A DNA stretch of 64,000 nucleotides, from positions 62,001 through 126,000 of the forward strand of contig JALNYU010000009.1 of NCBI GenBank assembly GCA_023229645.1, in the 5' to 3' direction. This stretch comes from Nevskia sp. GTDB lineage: Bacteria > Pseudomonadota > Gammaproteobacteria > Nevskiales > Nevskiaceae. The stretch's first letter is position 1; each line of letters begins with the position of its first letter. The translations under genes and the position numbers were made by a program. Positions 53,524-62,129 of the stretch are shown here, in pieces. Under the pieces are notes generated by a model that ran no database searches, was not told the DNA's origin, and was given only the letters and a program-made list of their open reading frames with translations.

Positions 53524-54254
53524 AAAGTGGAATCGTACCGGTAAAAAACGTAGCCCGGCTATCGGCAGCGAGCCGAGCACTGCTACAACGTGCCCCTGGC
53601 GCGCCCGGCATTGGTCTCGTCGATGGCGAGGCCGGTTTCGGCAAGAGCACAGCCACGGCTTGGCTGAGCAATCAGACGCCCAGCATCTACGTGCGCGCGA
53701 TTGCGCTGTGGACGCCGAGCGCAATGCTCTCTGCGATGTGCCGGGAACTGCGCGTGGCGTCTGGCGGCAGCTGCTCTCAGATGCTCGACCGGATTGTTGA
53801 GACGGTATCGCGCACCGGTCAGAGCGTATTTGTAGACGAGGTTGATTACATCATCAAAAAGACGACGCTGATCGAAACGCTGCGTGACCTGCACGACATT
53901 GCGACGGTACCAGTGATCATGATCGGCGAAAGCGGAATCATGGAGCGAATCGGGCATCTGCGCCGCTTTACATCACGCATCGCCGAGCATGTGACGTTTC
54001 AGCCATTGGATGAAGCCGATGCAGGACTGATCGCAGATCAACTGTGCAGCGTGAAAATTAAGCCTGATCTTCTTCACCAGATACTGCGCGATACGCGCGG
54101 CAACTGCCGAAACATTGTCGTCTCACTGGCTCGGGCTGAGCAGATTGCGAAGTCGAGCGGAATAGACGAAATCGGCTGCGATCACGTGGGCAAGCGGAAA
54201 TTGTTTACGGGCGGTAACGATGCTGCTGGCCAAACCCAGCCCGGAGCGCGGTAA
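53520..54254 (+). CDS. Phage transposition ATPase (MuB/IstB-like, AAA+)
   Basis: 244 residues from ATG at 53520 (overlapping the previous stop). Walker A DGEAGFGKSTATAWLS, Walker B SVFVDEVDYII, sensor motif VPVIMIGESGI, R-finger region RRFTSRIAEHV. The family binds DNA, selects targets and stimulates the transposase. Last base shared with the next gene. Confidence 0.92.
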   Translation: MKSGIVPVKNVARLSAASRALLQRAPGAPGIGLVDGEAGFGKSTATAWLSNQTPSIYVRAIALWTPSAMLSAMCRELRVASGGSCSQMLDRIVETVSRTGQSVFVDEVDYIIKKTTLIETLRDLHDIATVPVIMIGESGIMERIGHLRRFTSRIAEHVTFQPLDEADAGLIADQLCSVKIKPDLLHQILRDTRGNCRNIVVSLARAEQIAKSSGIDEIGCDHVGKRKLFTGGNDAAGQTQPGAR

Positions 54255-54583
54255 TGGGTAAGACCGGCATGCGTAGACGTGCACCTCATCCGCAGAGTAT
54301 TGGACGTCAGCGGATGTGGAACAGCATGCGAATCCTGCGGACATTTACCACCGGAGATTTGGCGGCAGTTGCTGGGTGTGAATTGAACAACGTGCACCGG
54401 TACACCAAGGCTCTAGCCGACGCTCAGTATTTAGTCTGCGTGCAGCCAAAGCAACATGGAAAGGCCGCGGGCTACATCGTGTGGCGGCTGGCCCGCAATA
54501 CTGGACCGATTGCACCCAGGATGTCGAAAGACGAGCTATACGACGCCAATCTGCCCTGCACGCAACTTGGAGCACACTCATGA
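54254..54583 (+). CDS. Small phage winged-helix-like protein
   Basis: 109 residues. The middle region (FTTGDLAAVAGCELNNVHRYTKALADAQYL) looks like a winged helix. It overlaps both neighbours (1 bp and 4 bp). Probably an early DNA-binding protein; family not recognised. Confidence 0.7.
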   Translation: MGKTGMRRRAPHPQSIGRQRMWNSMRILRTFTTGDLAAVAGCELNNVHRYTKALADAQYLVCVQPKQHGKAAGYIVWRLARNTGPIAPRMSKDELYDANLPCTQLGAHS

Positions 54584-54918
54584 GCGACTGGTTGGATGTA
54601 TTGCGGGAAGCGTGCAAAGCCAGCGGCCAACCGAAAATTGCCCAGCGAATTGGCTATTCCACCGCGGTGGTTAACGCCACCCTAAAAGGCTCCTACAAAG
54701 GCGATCTACAACGCGTGCAAACCGCAGTGGAAGGGGCGTTAATGGGCCAGACAGTGGAATGCCCGGTACTCAGCGCTATTCCGCGGCAGCGATGTGCCGA
54801 GCATCAGCGCGCCCCGTTTTCATCGGCCAACCCTCAGCGCGTACAGCTGTACAGCACCTGCCCGACATGTTCACACAATCTGAGCGGCAGAGTGGCCGCT
54901 GGAGGTAAGTCATCGTGA
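54580..54918 (+). CDS. Small early phage protein with HTH-like N terminus
   Basis: 112 residues, ATG at 54580 within the previous stop. DWLDVLREACKASGQPKIAQRIGYSTAVVNATLKG is HTH-like, as in phage regulators; the C-terminal half contains two Cys pairs (including CPTC), perhaps a zinc ribbon. Confidence 0.68.
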   Translation: MSDWLDVLREACKASGQPKIAQRIGYSTAVVNATLKGSYKGDLQRVQTAVEGALMGQTVECPVLSAIPRQRCAEHQRAPFSSANPQRVQLYSTCPTCSHNLSGRVAAGGKSS

Positions 54919-55121
54919 GTTTCTACATCGCTGTTTACGCTGTTCTAGCGTTTTATGCCGGGTTATTTATCGGCCTGGTTATTCGACGTAATCAATCAAT
55001 GTCGAAGCCACAACGTTTGCGGCACCGCTCGCCGTCAATGGCGTCAATGGCGTCAATGGCGTCAAAAAATCCAACCCTACATAGGCCCGTTGTGTTATGC
55101 GACCGCGAGATTAAGTCATGA
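54915..55121 (+). CDS. Small single-pass membrane protein
   Basis: 68 residues, from a GTG at 54915 overlapping the previous stop. One N-terminal transmembrane helix (FYIAVYAVLAFYAGLFIGLV), then a basic tail containing the repeat SMASMASMAS encoded by 9-bp repeats. Function unknown. Confidence 0.58.
   Translation: MSFYIAVYAVLAFYAGLFIGLVIRRNQSMSKPQRLRHRSPSMASMASMASKNPTLHRPVVLCDREIKS
55031..55066 (+). repeat. Four tandem 9-bp repeats
   Basis: Consensus GGCGTCAAT repeated four times; first and last copies vary at one base. In frame it encodes Ser-Met-Ala repeats, so changes in copy number would not shift the frame. Confidence 0.9.
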
Positions 55122-55732
55122 GCGCCACTGCACCGAATGGGTATTGGAAAGACGCCCAAGGCCGTCTTGTTGCGGTGGAACTGATCAAGCCAATTGACAA
55201 GGGGCGAGACCAGCTCGTGCGCGAGCTAATCGCCGGTGCGCGTGACGTCTCCGCGCTGATCGAGAAGTTCAAGAGCTTGGCGTTCGCGGACATCGCCGCG
55301 TTCGTTGAACTGTCAGCTGAGGAGTACGGCGCCAAGATCGGTGGCAACAAGGGCAACGTCACGCTGATCACTTTCGACGGCAGTCTGAAGATTGTGCGCC
55401 AGGTGCAAGACACACTGGTGTTCGACGAACGGCTGCAGGCAGCAAAGCAGCTGATTGACGAATGCGTGATGAGCTGGGGCGGCGGCTCAGACCCGAAGAT
55501 CATGACGCTCGTGAACGATGCGTTCCAGGTTGGCAAAGAGGGACGTATTAACACCGGCCGTGTGCTTGGTCTGCGTCGCCTCGACATCCGAGATTCTAAG
55601 TGGCAACAAGCGATGCAAGCGATCAGCGACAGCGTACGCGTGGCATCCAGCAAGCCGTATGTCCGCTTTTACGAGCGCATTGGAGACAGCGATCAGTATC
55701 GCGCGATCAGCTTAGATATGGCAGCGCTTTAG
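55118..55732 (+). CDS. DUF3164 family phage protein
   Basis: 204 residues. APNGYWKDAQGRLVAVELIKPID, GNKGNVTLITFDGSLKIVRQVQD and RINTGRVLGLRRLDI are the DUF3164 signature, common in the early region of Mu-like phages at the position of Mu gam. Function not established; sometimes regarded as a sigma or DNA-end associated factor. Overlaps the upstream gene by 4 bp. Confidence 0.92.
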   Translation: MSATAPNGYWKDAQGRLVAVELIKPIDKGRDQLVRELIAGARDVSALIEKFKSLAFADIAAFVELSAEEYGAKIGGNKGNVTLITFDGSLKIVRQVQDTLVFDERLQAAKQLIDECVMSWGGGSDPKIMTLVNDAFQVGKEGRINTGRVLGLRRLDIRDSKWQQAMQAISDSVRVASSKPYVRFYERIGDSDQYRAISLDMAAL

Positions 55733-55773
55733 TCACCCTAATTTTACGTAGTCCAACTATAGGAGTTTACCCG

Positions 55774-56046
55774 ATGAACAAAGCCGAACTCGTCAAAATG
55801 CTTGGCGAAACCTGTGATGTACCGCAAGCCAAAGCAGAACAATTTCTAACGAGCTTGTCCGTTATTGCTCGCTTCACACTGGAAAGCGGCAACGACTTGA
55901 CGCTTCCTGGAGTAGGAAAACTCAAGTTAGGCCGACGCGAAGCGCGGAAAGGCCGCAATCCGCGAACCGGTGAGACGGTGGATATTCCATCAAAGAACAT
56001 CGTGAAGTTTGTTCCAGCGAATGATCTAAAGACTGCTGTGCTCTGA
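55774..56046 (+). CDS. HU/IHF-family nucleoid protein
   Basis: 90 residues starting MNKAELVKMLGE behind AGGAG. FTLESGNDLTLPGVGKLKLGRREARKGRNPRTGETVDIP is the HU beta-arm with the intercalating NP motif. Phage-encoded HU may replace host HU, which MuA needs to assemble the transpososome. Confidence 0.94.
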   Translation: MNKAELVKMLGETCDVPQAKAEQFLTSLSVIARFTLESGNDLTLPGVGKLKLGRREARKGRNPRTGETVDIPSKNIVKFVPANDLKTAVL

Positions 56047-56137
56047 GCGGCAGCGCTTGATGATGCCGCTCAGCGATGGGCGGCATCGGTAAGCCAGACG
56101 TCACCAGCCTGAAACAACCCAGATAGGAGTCGAGTTT

Positions 56138-56833
56138 ATGAAGTCAGAACGGGATCGCCTGCTCGATAAGATTAAAAAATGTCTTCGGCTCAGCAAAAGC
56201 AGCAACGAGCACGAAGCCGCAGCCGCTCTGCGCCAAGCGCGAAAGCTGATGGAATCGATGCAGGTTACAGATGATGAGATTAGAGCCTATGAGGCTGCCG
56301 AGGCTAGTGCTAACAGCCGCGCGTCTGTTCGTCCTGTTAGCTGGGAAAGTAGTCTTGCTAACACCATCGCAGAGACGATTGGATGCGAGCTGATCTTCGT
56401 ACAGAACTTGGGTCACACTGGCAAATGGCTTTTCATTGGCCTGAACGGAAAAGAGCAGATCGCGATGTATGCGATGACCGTTTTACTCAGGCAGATCGTA
56501 TCGGCTAGGGCTGAATATATTCGTTCCAAGCTCAAACGCTGCAAGCCATCAACGCGAACACGCAGAGCCGACCAATTCTGCAGCGGATGGGTGTCGACTG
56601 TGCGGATAAAAGTCGAGGCATTATCGATATCCGAGCATGATCGAGCTACGTTGAAGCTCTACGCAGCGCGGTATGTAACGTCAGCGATGACGCCTCTAGA
56701 TCGCAGCAAAGGCAAGGCCTTCGGGCCTGGTTTCGACGATTGGTTGAATGGGCACGCCAATGGTAGCGAGCTTGATCTACGTCGTCCGATGACTGGCGCA
56801 GATCAGCCAAAGGCGTTGAATCTCGGAGCATGA
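56138..56833 (+). CDS. DUF2786 phage protein
   Basis: 231 residues. DRLLDKIKKCLRLSKSSNEHEAAAALRQARKLME is the start typical of DUF2786, then LANTIAETIGCEL and GWVSTVRIKVEAL. Frequent in Mu-like early regions. Function unknown. AGGAG precedes the ATG. Confidence 0.9.
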   Translation: MKSERDRLLDKIKKCLRLSKSSNEHEAAAALRQARKLMESMQVTDDEIRAYEAAEASANSRASVRPVSWESSLANTIAETIGCELIFVQNLGHTGKWLFIGLNGKEQIAMYAMTVLLRQIVSARAEYIRSKLKRCKPSTRTRRADQFCSGWVSTVRIKVEALSISEHDRATLKLYAARYVTSAMTPLDRSKGKAFGPGFDDWLNGHANGSELDLRRPMTGADQPKALNLGA

Positions 56834-56834
56834 C

Positions 56835-57026
56835 ATGCACGCTCAGATGATCGATTTGGCGACATTGCAAAGCGCAGAACGGCGTGATGCTTGGAACAAG
56901 CTGACGGAGCATTGGCCGGAGATGCACGCGTACTTGTCCGGCACTGAATTAGACCCCAATGCTCATCAGCCGCATTGGATCGTAGGCGGCATTACTTTTT
57001 TCGTGCTGCGCGGGGAACCGCAGTGA
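56835..57026 (+). CDS. Small early phage protein
   Basis: 63 residues, one base after the DUF2786 stop; the next gene starts inside its stop (GTGA). Contains HWPEMHAYLSGTELDPN and HWIVGGITFFVLRG. Unknown function. Confidence 0.62.
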   Translation: MHAQMIDLATLQSAERRDAWNKLTEHWPEMHAYLSGTELDPNAHQPHWIVGGITFFVLRGEPQ

Positions 57027-57286
57027 CTGAATTTACGATGGAATCACAATCGGGTTTACGGACTACCGTAGATCGCCGGTGTTCCGTACCGAATTGTCTC
57101 GCGACCGCAGATTCGTCTTTGCCGATGTGCGTACGACACTGGTACCGCGTTCCAACACCGATCCGCGTACGGCTATGGCACCTGTGGCGTGATGCCTCAC
57201 CAGTGGAAGAATATTCGAACTGCTTGGATGATGCTGTGGCCGCTATTTCACTAGACACGCGATGGGGGAATGCGTCGTGCGATTGA
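57023..57286 (+). CDS. Small phage cysteine-containing protein
   Basis: 87 residues from the GTG at 57023. Cys and His residues (CSVPNC, MCVRHWYRV) suggest zinc binding. Coupled upstream and overlapping the next gene. Unknown function. Confidence 0.58.
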   Translation: MTEFTMESQSGLRTTVDRRCSVPNCLATADSSLPMCVRHWYRVPTPIRVRLWHLWRDASPVEEYSNCLDDAVAAISLDTRWGNASCD

Positions 57287-57837
57287 CCTGTACTGCCTGC
57301 GGCGCGCACGGCTCGATTGAACAATTTACCGCCGACGGCGATGCACGCCGCTTCGCCGAGCTGATCGCGACACTACCGGCCGGTATAGCGCCGGTAGCGA
57401 TTCGTTATCTGGGCTTATTTCGGCCGGTCAAGCGTGGCCTGAGCTGGGACCGAGCTGTGAGGCTGATAGCGGAACTCGCCGATAGCATTTCCAGCGGGCA
57501 TGTGGAACGGCATGGCCGCCGCCTGTCGGCTGCGCCGGCGCTCTACATGCAAGCAATGCAGCAGATGCTCGACGGACGTGAGCGCCTAGATCTACCGCTG
57601 CAGACGCACGGCTACCTGCTAGCGATTATCGCAGGCGCCAGCCCGAAAGCGGAGGCCCGAGAGGAAACGGCACAGGAGGCACTGAAACGTTCAGCCAGCA
57701 CGTTACGCCACGGTTCTCGTAGTCGCGCAATCGCAGAGTTGAGCAGTGAGATCGCCCGGCGTAAGCGTTTCGGCGAGCGAGAAATGACTCCCGAAGAACA
57801 GCAAAACTTTATTGCACGGCAAGAGGCTGGCGAATGA
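57277..57837 (+). CDS. Early phage protein with an N-terminal CxxC motif
   Basis: 186 residues from a GTG at 57277. CTACGAHGSIEQF at the start, then YLGLFRPVKRGLSWDRAVRLIAEL; later residues are helical and charged (RSRAIAELSSEIARRKRFG). Proteins with FRPxKxxLxWxRA segments recur just before gemA in Mu-like phages. Function unknown. Confidence 0.72.
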   Translation: MRLTCTACGAHGSIEQFTADGDARRFAELIATLPAGIAPVAIRYLGLFRPVKRGLSWDRAVRLIAELADSISSGHVERHGRRLSAAPALYMQAMQQMLDGRERLDLPLQTHGYLLAIIAGASPKAEAREETAQEALKRSASTLRHGSRSRAIAELSSEIARRKRFGEREMTPEEQQNFIARQEAGE

Positions 57838-58277
57838 GCAACCGAACTACGCACAAGATCGGCGACGATCAACGCAAGCGCGATCTAGCTCGGATTCATA
57901 TCTTGAGCGCTGAGCTACAGCTCGACCGGGTGCAGTACGAAAACGTTTTGGCCCTGGTAGCTGGCGTTGATTCATCGACGGCGCTGGATACCGCCGGCCG
58001 GAGAAATGTTATTGCACATTTGCAGGCGCATGTTGACCGCTTAAATGGTGTTCAGCCGGATCCTGATCGGCCAGCGAATGTCTACGCCAAGCCGCAATTG
58101 CGCAAGATTGAGGCACAGCTACGTGCGGCCAATCGCGGCTGGGCTTACGCAAGATCCATCGCTAATCGCTTGTACGGTAAAACCAAGATCGAATTTTGCG
58201 ATACACGCGAGCTGTCCGGCGTGATTGCAGCGCTGGCTATTGATGCCGAGCGACATTGCCGCGGTGCACGTAGATGA
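57834..58277 (+). CDS. gemA: GemA (gp16) regulatory protein
   Basis: 147 residues. RKRDLARIHILSAELQLDRVQYENVL, then RPANVYAKPQLRKIEAQLRAANRGW, with a final YARSIANRLYGKTKIEF, the DUF1018 signature. GemA modulates host gene expression and DNA topology in Mu. Coupled to the neighbours by 4-bp overlaps. Confidence 0.92.
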   Translation: MSNRTTHKIGDDQRKRDLARIHILSAELQLDRVQYENVLALVAGVDSSTALDTAGRRNVIAHLQAHVDRLNGVQPDPDRPANVYAKPQLRKIEAQLRAANRGWAYARSIANRLYGKTKIEFCDTRELSGVIAALAIDAERHCRGARR

Positions 58278-58651
58278 ATGCGGTGGAATTACTACCGCCG
58301 AAGTTGGCGGAAATCGCTGAAATTATTGGCGTCGACGAAGCGCTGAAGCTGTCGGCCGCGTGGCCCGGCATTCGCCTGCACGTGCCGAACAAGATCACGG
58401 CTATTCATGCCATCTCTGTGGAGATAGGCCTGAAAGCCGCGCAACAACTCTGTGCGATCTACGGCGGCACCGATCTAGTCATTCCGATGGCGACCCGTGC
58501 CCATCGGCAGCAGCTGCATCTGGCCATTCTTCAGGAGCTGCAGGACGGCGCTTCGGCTTCCGAATTAGCCCGCAAATATGGCTTGCACCAATTCACTATT
58601 TATCGTCTGAGCTCAGAGCACAAAAAGGCCGAGCAAGGCCAGTTGTTTTAG
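58274..58651 (+). CDS. mor: Mor-family middle/late transcription activator
   Basis: 125 residues. PGIRLHVPNKITAIHAISVEIGLKAAQQL is the dimerisation part, and SELARKYGLHQFTIYRLSS the C-terminal HTH, as in Mor and C of Mu. It switches the phage to middle/late expression. In Mu it lies exactly before lysis and head genes, as here on the plus strand; late genes on the other strand would need their own Mor- or C-dependent promoter. Confidence 0.92.
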   Translation: MNAVELLPPKLAEIAEIIGVDEALKLSAAWPGIRLHVPNKITAIHAISVEIGLKAAQQLCAIYGGTDLVIPMATRAHRQQLHLAILQELQDGASASELARKYGLHQFTIYRLSSEHKKAEQGQLF

Positions 58652-58686
58652 CGTCATTTAACCCACGTAAAAAAGGAGATTTAACC

Positions 58687-59505
58687 GTGAAAAAAGCGAT
58701 GTTTATCCCATTCATTTTGGGCCTGTTGGTGGCATGCACCAGTGGCGTTAGTGCACTTTCAGGTGCTGACGCCGAACGATTAAGTGCTTTAGAAGTTCTG
58801 GCGGCTCAGCAGACCACTCAGATTGCAGCGCTGCAAGAAGCGATGACATCGCTGAAAAGCCAAGTCGATACGTTCAGTGCACGGCCACGCCCGGCAGTGT
58901 TTGTTCAAGCGCCTCGAGCGGCGAATGTTTCAGCGTTGAAGTTCGGCCGCACATCATCCGCGTCAACCAGCGAATGTACCGGGCTTGGCACGCTGACCGG
59001 CCGACCGGATTCATCTAATCCCATTACCTCTAATTTGCTGGCTGGCGTGAGCTGCACGGGCTATGTGTATGTGATGACACAAGCCGCTACTGCTGCGGAT
59101 CATGGATTGTTGCAGAGCCTGCCAGTGGCATCACTGTTTTGGACTTCAAGCGATTGCACAGGGCCAGCGTATGTATCGCCAAATTACGCTGCTGGATCAT
59201 TGTCAGGCGGTGTGTTCGTCAATGGCGTCGTATTCCGCCGTACGGGATCACCGGCTGCGCCAACTGATCCGAACGACGCATCCACCTATCTTTATGTTCC
59301 GGCAAACGCGCCGGGTGTAACGGTTACGCCGGGATCATTCATTAACCGCCAGACCAACACTGAAACCTGCGTTTCATACGCTGCCTTCACTGTGCCGCCG
59401 CAGCCAGTGGATGCCGCGGTACAGGTTTTGGTGAATGATCCTGTGGTCACAGGACTTCCGAGTGAACCCATTGCTGGCCCGATTGTGATCGGTACGACAG
59501 GCTAA
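58687..59505 (+). CDS. Putative phage lipoprotein with coiled coil
   Basis: 272 residues from a GTG at 58687 with AAGGAGA just upstream; an upstream in-frame extension overlaps mor and is not credible. The signal peptide ends in the lipobox LLVACTSG (LVAC). A coiled-coil segment follows (ERLSALEVLAAQQTTQIAAL), then a beta-rich region with four Cys. It sits between mor and the lysis genes and may act at the cell surface, for example superinfection exclusion (inference). Confidence 0.75.
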   Translation: MKKAMFIPFILGLLVACTSGVSALSGADAERLSALEVLAAQQTTQIAALQEAMTSLKSQVDTFSARPRPAVFVQAPRAANVSALKFGRTSSASTSECTGLGTLTGRPDSSNPITSNLLAGVSCTGYVYVMTQAATAADHGLLQSLPVASLFWTSSDCTGPAYVSPNYAAGSLSGGVFVNGVVFRRTGSPAAPTDPNDASTYLYVPANAPGVTVTPGSFINRQTNTETCVSYAAFTVPPQPVDAAVQVLVNDPVVTGLPSEPIAGPIVIGTTG

Positions 59506-59506
59506 A

Positions 59507-59692
59507 ATGTCTGATCGGCCTATTCAATTGCCGATTAAGCGCTGGCGTGGTTCCGCTGGGGACTACGCCACGCGTTTGGAAGGTGTTGCAAACGGGGAAC
59601 AAATGTTGACGTTGCTCTCAGTCGACATCACTGTAATTACTGGCGATAAGCGGTTTATTGAAGTAAACGCAACCACTCCGATCTCTGAATAA
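59507..59692 (+). CDS. Small phage protein
   Basis: 61 residues starting one base after the lipoprotein stop. PIQLPIKRWRGSAGDYATRLEG. No family recognised; likely cotranslated. Confidence 0.55.
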   Translation: MSDRPIQLPIKRWRGSAGDYATRLEGVANGEQMLTLLSVDITVITGDKRFIEVNATTPISE

Positions 59693-59762
59693 CAGTTGCT
59701 GTCTTGCGCAGCTAACATTCATTAGCGTTCCTTGAAACACGCGCGCGCGTAACGATGCGCGC

Positions 59763-60335
59763 ATGAACGCCGAAACCGCTACTTCTGCCCCGCCGCTAAT
59801 CCAATCTGCGATCGATACGATCGCTTCCGATTTTAGTTTGCCGCCAGACCTTGTTCTGGCGATCTGCCGAACTGAATCTGGTTTGGATACTTTTGCCGCA
59901 CGCCACGAACCCGCATATGCGTGGCTGTGGGACGTCTCGGCGAATAAACCGTTCCGCGTGGAAGGCTCCGAGCGCACATCAGACCGTCTTCCGCCGAAGC
60001 GCTTTAACGCGCCGCGTGGTGCATCTCGGCTCACTGAGTGGATTGGCCAACAAACGAGCTGGGGACTCATGCAAATCATGGGTGCGCAAGCCCGAGAATA
60101 TGGTTTGAAAGGGCACTTCCCGATGTTGTGCGACGTTAAAATCGGCGTGGAATATGGGTGTAAGCACCTGGCGCATCTTCGTGACCGATTCCTCACGGAA
60201 CATGGATGGGCAGGCGTCATTGCTGCCTATAACGCTGGTGCGCCACGTGCGGCAAAGGATCGCAAAGGCTATGTGAATCAAGACTACGTCGACTTAGTGC
60301 TGAATAACGGCGCTGGCGCCGTATTGGGCGCATGA
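59763..60335 (+). CDS. Phage endolysin, lytic transglycosylase (SLT) type
   Basis: 190 residues. The catalytic Glu is in ICRTESGLDTF, and SWGLMQIMG, VIAAYNAG and VNQDYVDLVL complete the SLT (goose-lysozyme-like) fold. No signal peptide, so it depends on the adjacent holin. Cleaves peptidoglycan at lysis. Confidence 0.9.
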   Translation: MNAETATSAPPLIQSAIDTIASDFSLPPDLVLAICRTESGLDTFAARHEPAYAWLWDVSANKPFRVEGSERTSDRLPPKRFNAPRGASRLTEWIGQQTSWGLMQIMGAQAREYGLKGHFPMLCDVKIGVEYGCKHLAHLRDRFLTEHGWAGVIAAYNAGAPRAAKDRKGYVNQDYVDLVLNNGAGAVLGA

Positions 60336-60370
60336 GCACGTAGCTACTCGCACCACTTAGAGATCAAATC

Positions 60371-60874
60371 ATGGGTTTAATCAGCAACGTTCTCGGCGCC
60401 AGCGTGGGTGAGACGGTGGACAAAATCGCGGGGGCGATTGACCGCTTTGTGACATCTGACAAAGAGCGCGCCGATCTACGAATCGAGTTTGAAAAAGTCT
60501 TGCAAGCGCGCGATAGCGAGTCAGAACAAACGCTACGCGCACAACTGGGCGCACAAGAGCGAATTCTGGTTGCCGAGTTGCAGCAGGACGACAACTACAC
60601 GAAGCGCGCCCGGCCGACGATCGTTTATTTCGGGCTATTGGTAATCTTCTTTAATTACTGCTTGATACCACTTGCCTTCGGTGCCGCCCATGCCCAGCCG
60701 CCGCCATTAACTCTTCCGAGTGAGTTTTGGTATGCCTGGGGTGGCGTCTGCGGGATTTACGCGATCGGCCGAAGCAAAGAAAAAATGAGTACGCAAGCCA
60801 GCGTCGATGTCACGACCGGCAAGCCTATTCCGCAACTTGATTCAGCGCCGCTGCGAATACTGGGAGAGCGTTGA
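60371..60874 (+). CDS. Holin of the 3TM family
   Basis: 167 residues. GETVDKIAGAIDRFVTSDKERA and QDDNYTKRARPTIVYFGLLVIF are characteristic, with two hydrophobic segments visible (VYFGLLVIFFNYCLIPLAF and FWYAWGGVCGIYAIG). Forms the membrane pore at lysis. Follows the endolysin gene. Confidence 0.88.
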   Translation: MGLISNVLGASVGETVDKIAGAIDRFVTSDKERADLRIEFEKVLQARDSESEQTLRAQLGAQERILVAELQQDDNYTKRARPTIVYFGLLVIFFNYCLIPLAFGAAHAQPPPLTLPSEFWYAWGGVCGIYAIGRSKEKMSTQASVDVTTGKPIPQLDSAPLRILGER

Positions 60875-60878
60875 TCTC

Positions 60879-61268
60879 ATGCCGATCACGATGAACGTTG
60901 TCATCTCAGTGTTGGCGCTCGCCGTATCGATTCTGTCCATGATCTTTGCCCGGCGCGATAAAGACGCCGACGCGCGAAAGAAAGCACTCGATACGCTCGA
61001 AAATAATTTCCGCGAGCGCGTTTCACAGCTCGACTACACGGGTAACGCGCGCTACATGGAAACGTCATCGGCGATGTCTGGCATAGAAAACCGACTCAGC
61101 AGGCTGGAAGAAAGTGTGAAGCAGATTCCGACGCATCGCGACATCGACGTTCTGCAAAACGCGATCGGCTTACTCGGCCAGAGCGTGGCCAAACTGGAAG
61201 GCAGCGTTGAGCAAAACATTCAGTCCGTTGGGCGGATTACAAACTTTTTGCTGGAGCGCAGCAGCTAA
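60879..61268 (+). CDS. DUF2730 phage protein (Rz/spanin-like position)
   Basis: 129 residues from ATG at 60879. One N-terminal transmembrane helix (MNVVISVLALAVSILSMIF) and a long coiled coil (MSGIENRLSRLEESVKQ). DUF2730 is typical of the lysis/terminase junction in Mu-like phages. Last base shared with the next ATG. Confidence 0.85.
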   Translation: MPITMNVVISVLALAVSILSMIFARRDKDADARKKALDTLENNFRERVSQLDYTGNARYMETSSAMSGIENRLSRLEESVKQIPTHRDIDVLQNAIGLLGQSVAKLEGSVEQNIQSVGRITNFLLERSS

Positions 61269-61567
61269 TGTCTTCATTCCGGAAGATGATCATTGAAGAA
61301 GCCCGGCTGGTAATGCTGCGATTACTATCTGAGCAGGCCGAGTATCAATCAAACAGCTCTATTTTGGACCGTGCGCTTGATGAATTTGGCCTGAATTTAT
61401 CTCGTGATCAGGTTGATAGCGAACTCGCGTGGCTGGCCGAGCAAGGCTTAGTCACGACTGATCGCGTTCTAAGCATCACGCGAGCAACGTTGACGCTACG
61501 CGGCCTAGACGTAGCACAAGGGCAGGCATCAGTGCCTGGCGTAAAGCGGCCCAGCCCGAAAGCCTGA
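61268..61567 (+). CDS. Mu gp26-like winged-helix phage protein
   Basis: 99 residues. IIEEARLVMLRLLSEQAEYQSNSSIL, then VDSELAWLAEQGLVTTD, a compact winged helix found immediately before DUF3486 in Mu-like phages (VpaChn25_0724 family). Confidence 0.85.
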   Translation: MSSFRKMIIEEARLVMLRLLSEQAEYQSNSSILDRALDEFGLNLSRDQVDSELAWLAEQGLVTTDRVLSITRATLTLRGLDVAQGQASVPGVKRPSPKA

Positions 61568-61568
61568 T

Positions 61569-62129
61569 ATGACAGGGCGTAAAAGTTCAATTACTCGTCT
61601 GCCGCTGCCCGTGAAGCGAGCGATCGACGAGGCGCTCAAAACCGGACGATTTACGCTTGATGAGCTGCGTGCCTCAATTACCGCCGAGTTTGGCCCCGAG
61701 GTTGTGCCCAGCCGGTCATCACTAGGCCGCTATAGCCAGCGATTTGAAGAAATCGGCAAGCGAATGCGCGAGAGCCGAGAGGTAGCACAGGTATGGGCCG
61801 ATCGCTTAGGACACGAGCCACAGGGCGACATCGGCAAGCTGGTCATGGATCTGCTGCGCACAATGGCCTTCGATGCAACGCTGGCGATGAGCGAGGAAGG
61901 CGAAGACGGTGAAGGAAAGGCAGTTAGCCCGAAAGAAATTAATGCATTAGCGCTAGCGATGCATCGGCTCGAAACGGCCGGTCGCCACAACTTGGAACGC
62001 GAGCAGGCGATGCGTAAAGCGGCGTTTGAGGAGGCCGCAAAAGTGGCTAGCACGGCCGCGAAGAAGAAAGGCATGACACCAGAGCTGGTTGAAAGCATTA
62101 AGGCCTCGATACTTGGGATAGCGCAATGA
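61569..62129 (+). CDS. Small terminase-like protein (DUF3486, Mu gp27)
   Basis: 186 residues. RKSSITRLPLPVKRAIDEALKTGRFTLDEL is the DUF3486 start, followed by SRSSLGRYSQRFEEIGKRM. It is thought to recognise phage DNA for packaging. Overlaps the large terminase gene by 4 bp. Confidence 0.92.
   Translation: MTGRKSSITRLPLPVKRAIDEALKTGRFTLDELRASITAEFGPEVVPSRSSLGRYSQRFEEIGKRMRESREVAQVWADRLGHEPQGDIGKLVMDLLRTMAFDATLAMSEEGEDGEGKAVSPKEINALALAMHRLETAGRHNLEREQAMRKAAFEEAAKVASTAAKKKGMTPELVESIKASILGIAQ

Noticed and set aside
58360..58686. N-terminal extension of the phage lipoprotein frame
   Set aside because: Overlaps mor out of frame; the GTG at 58687 has a good ribosome site and is followed by a signal peptide with lipobox.
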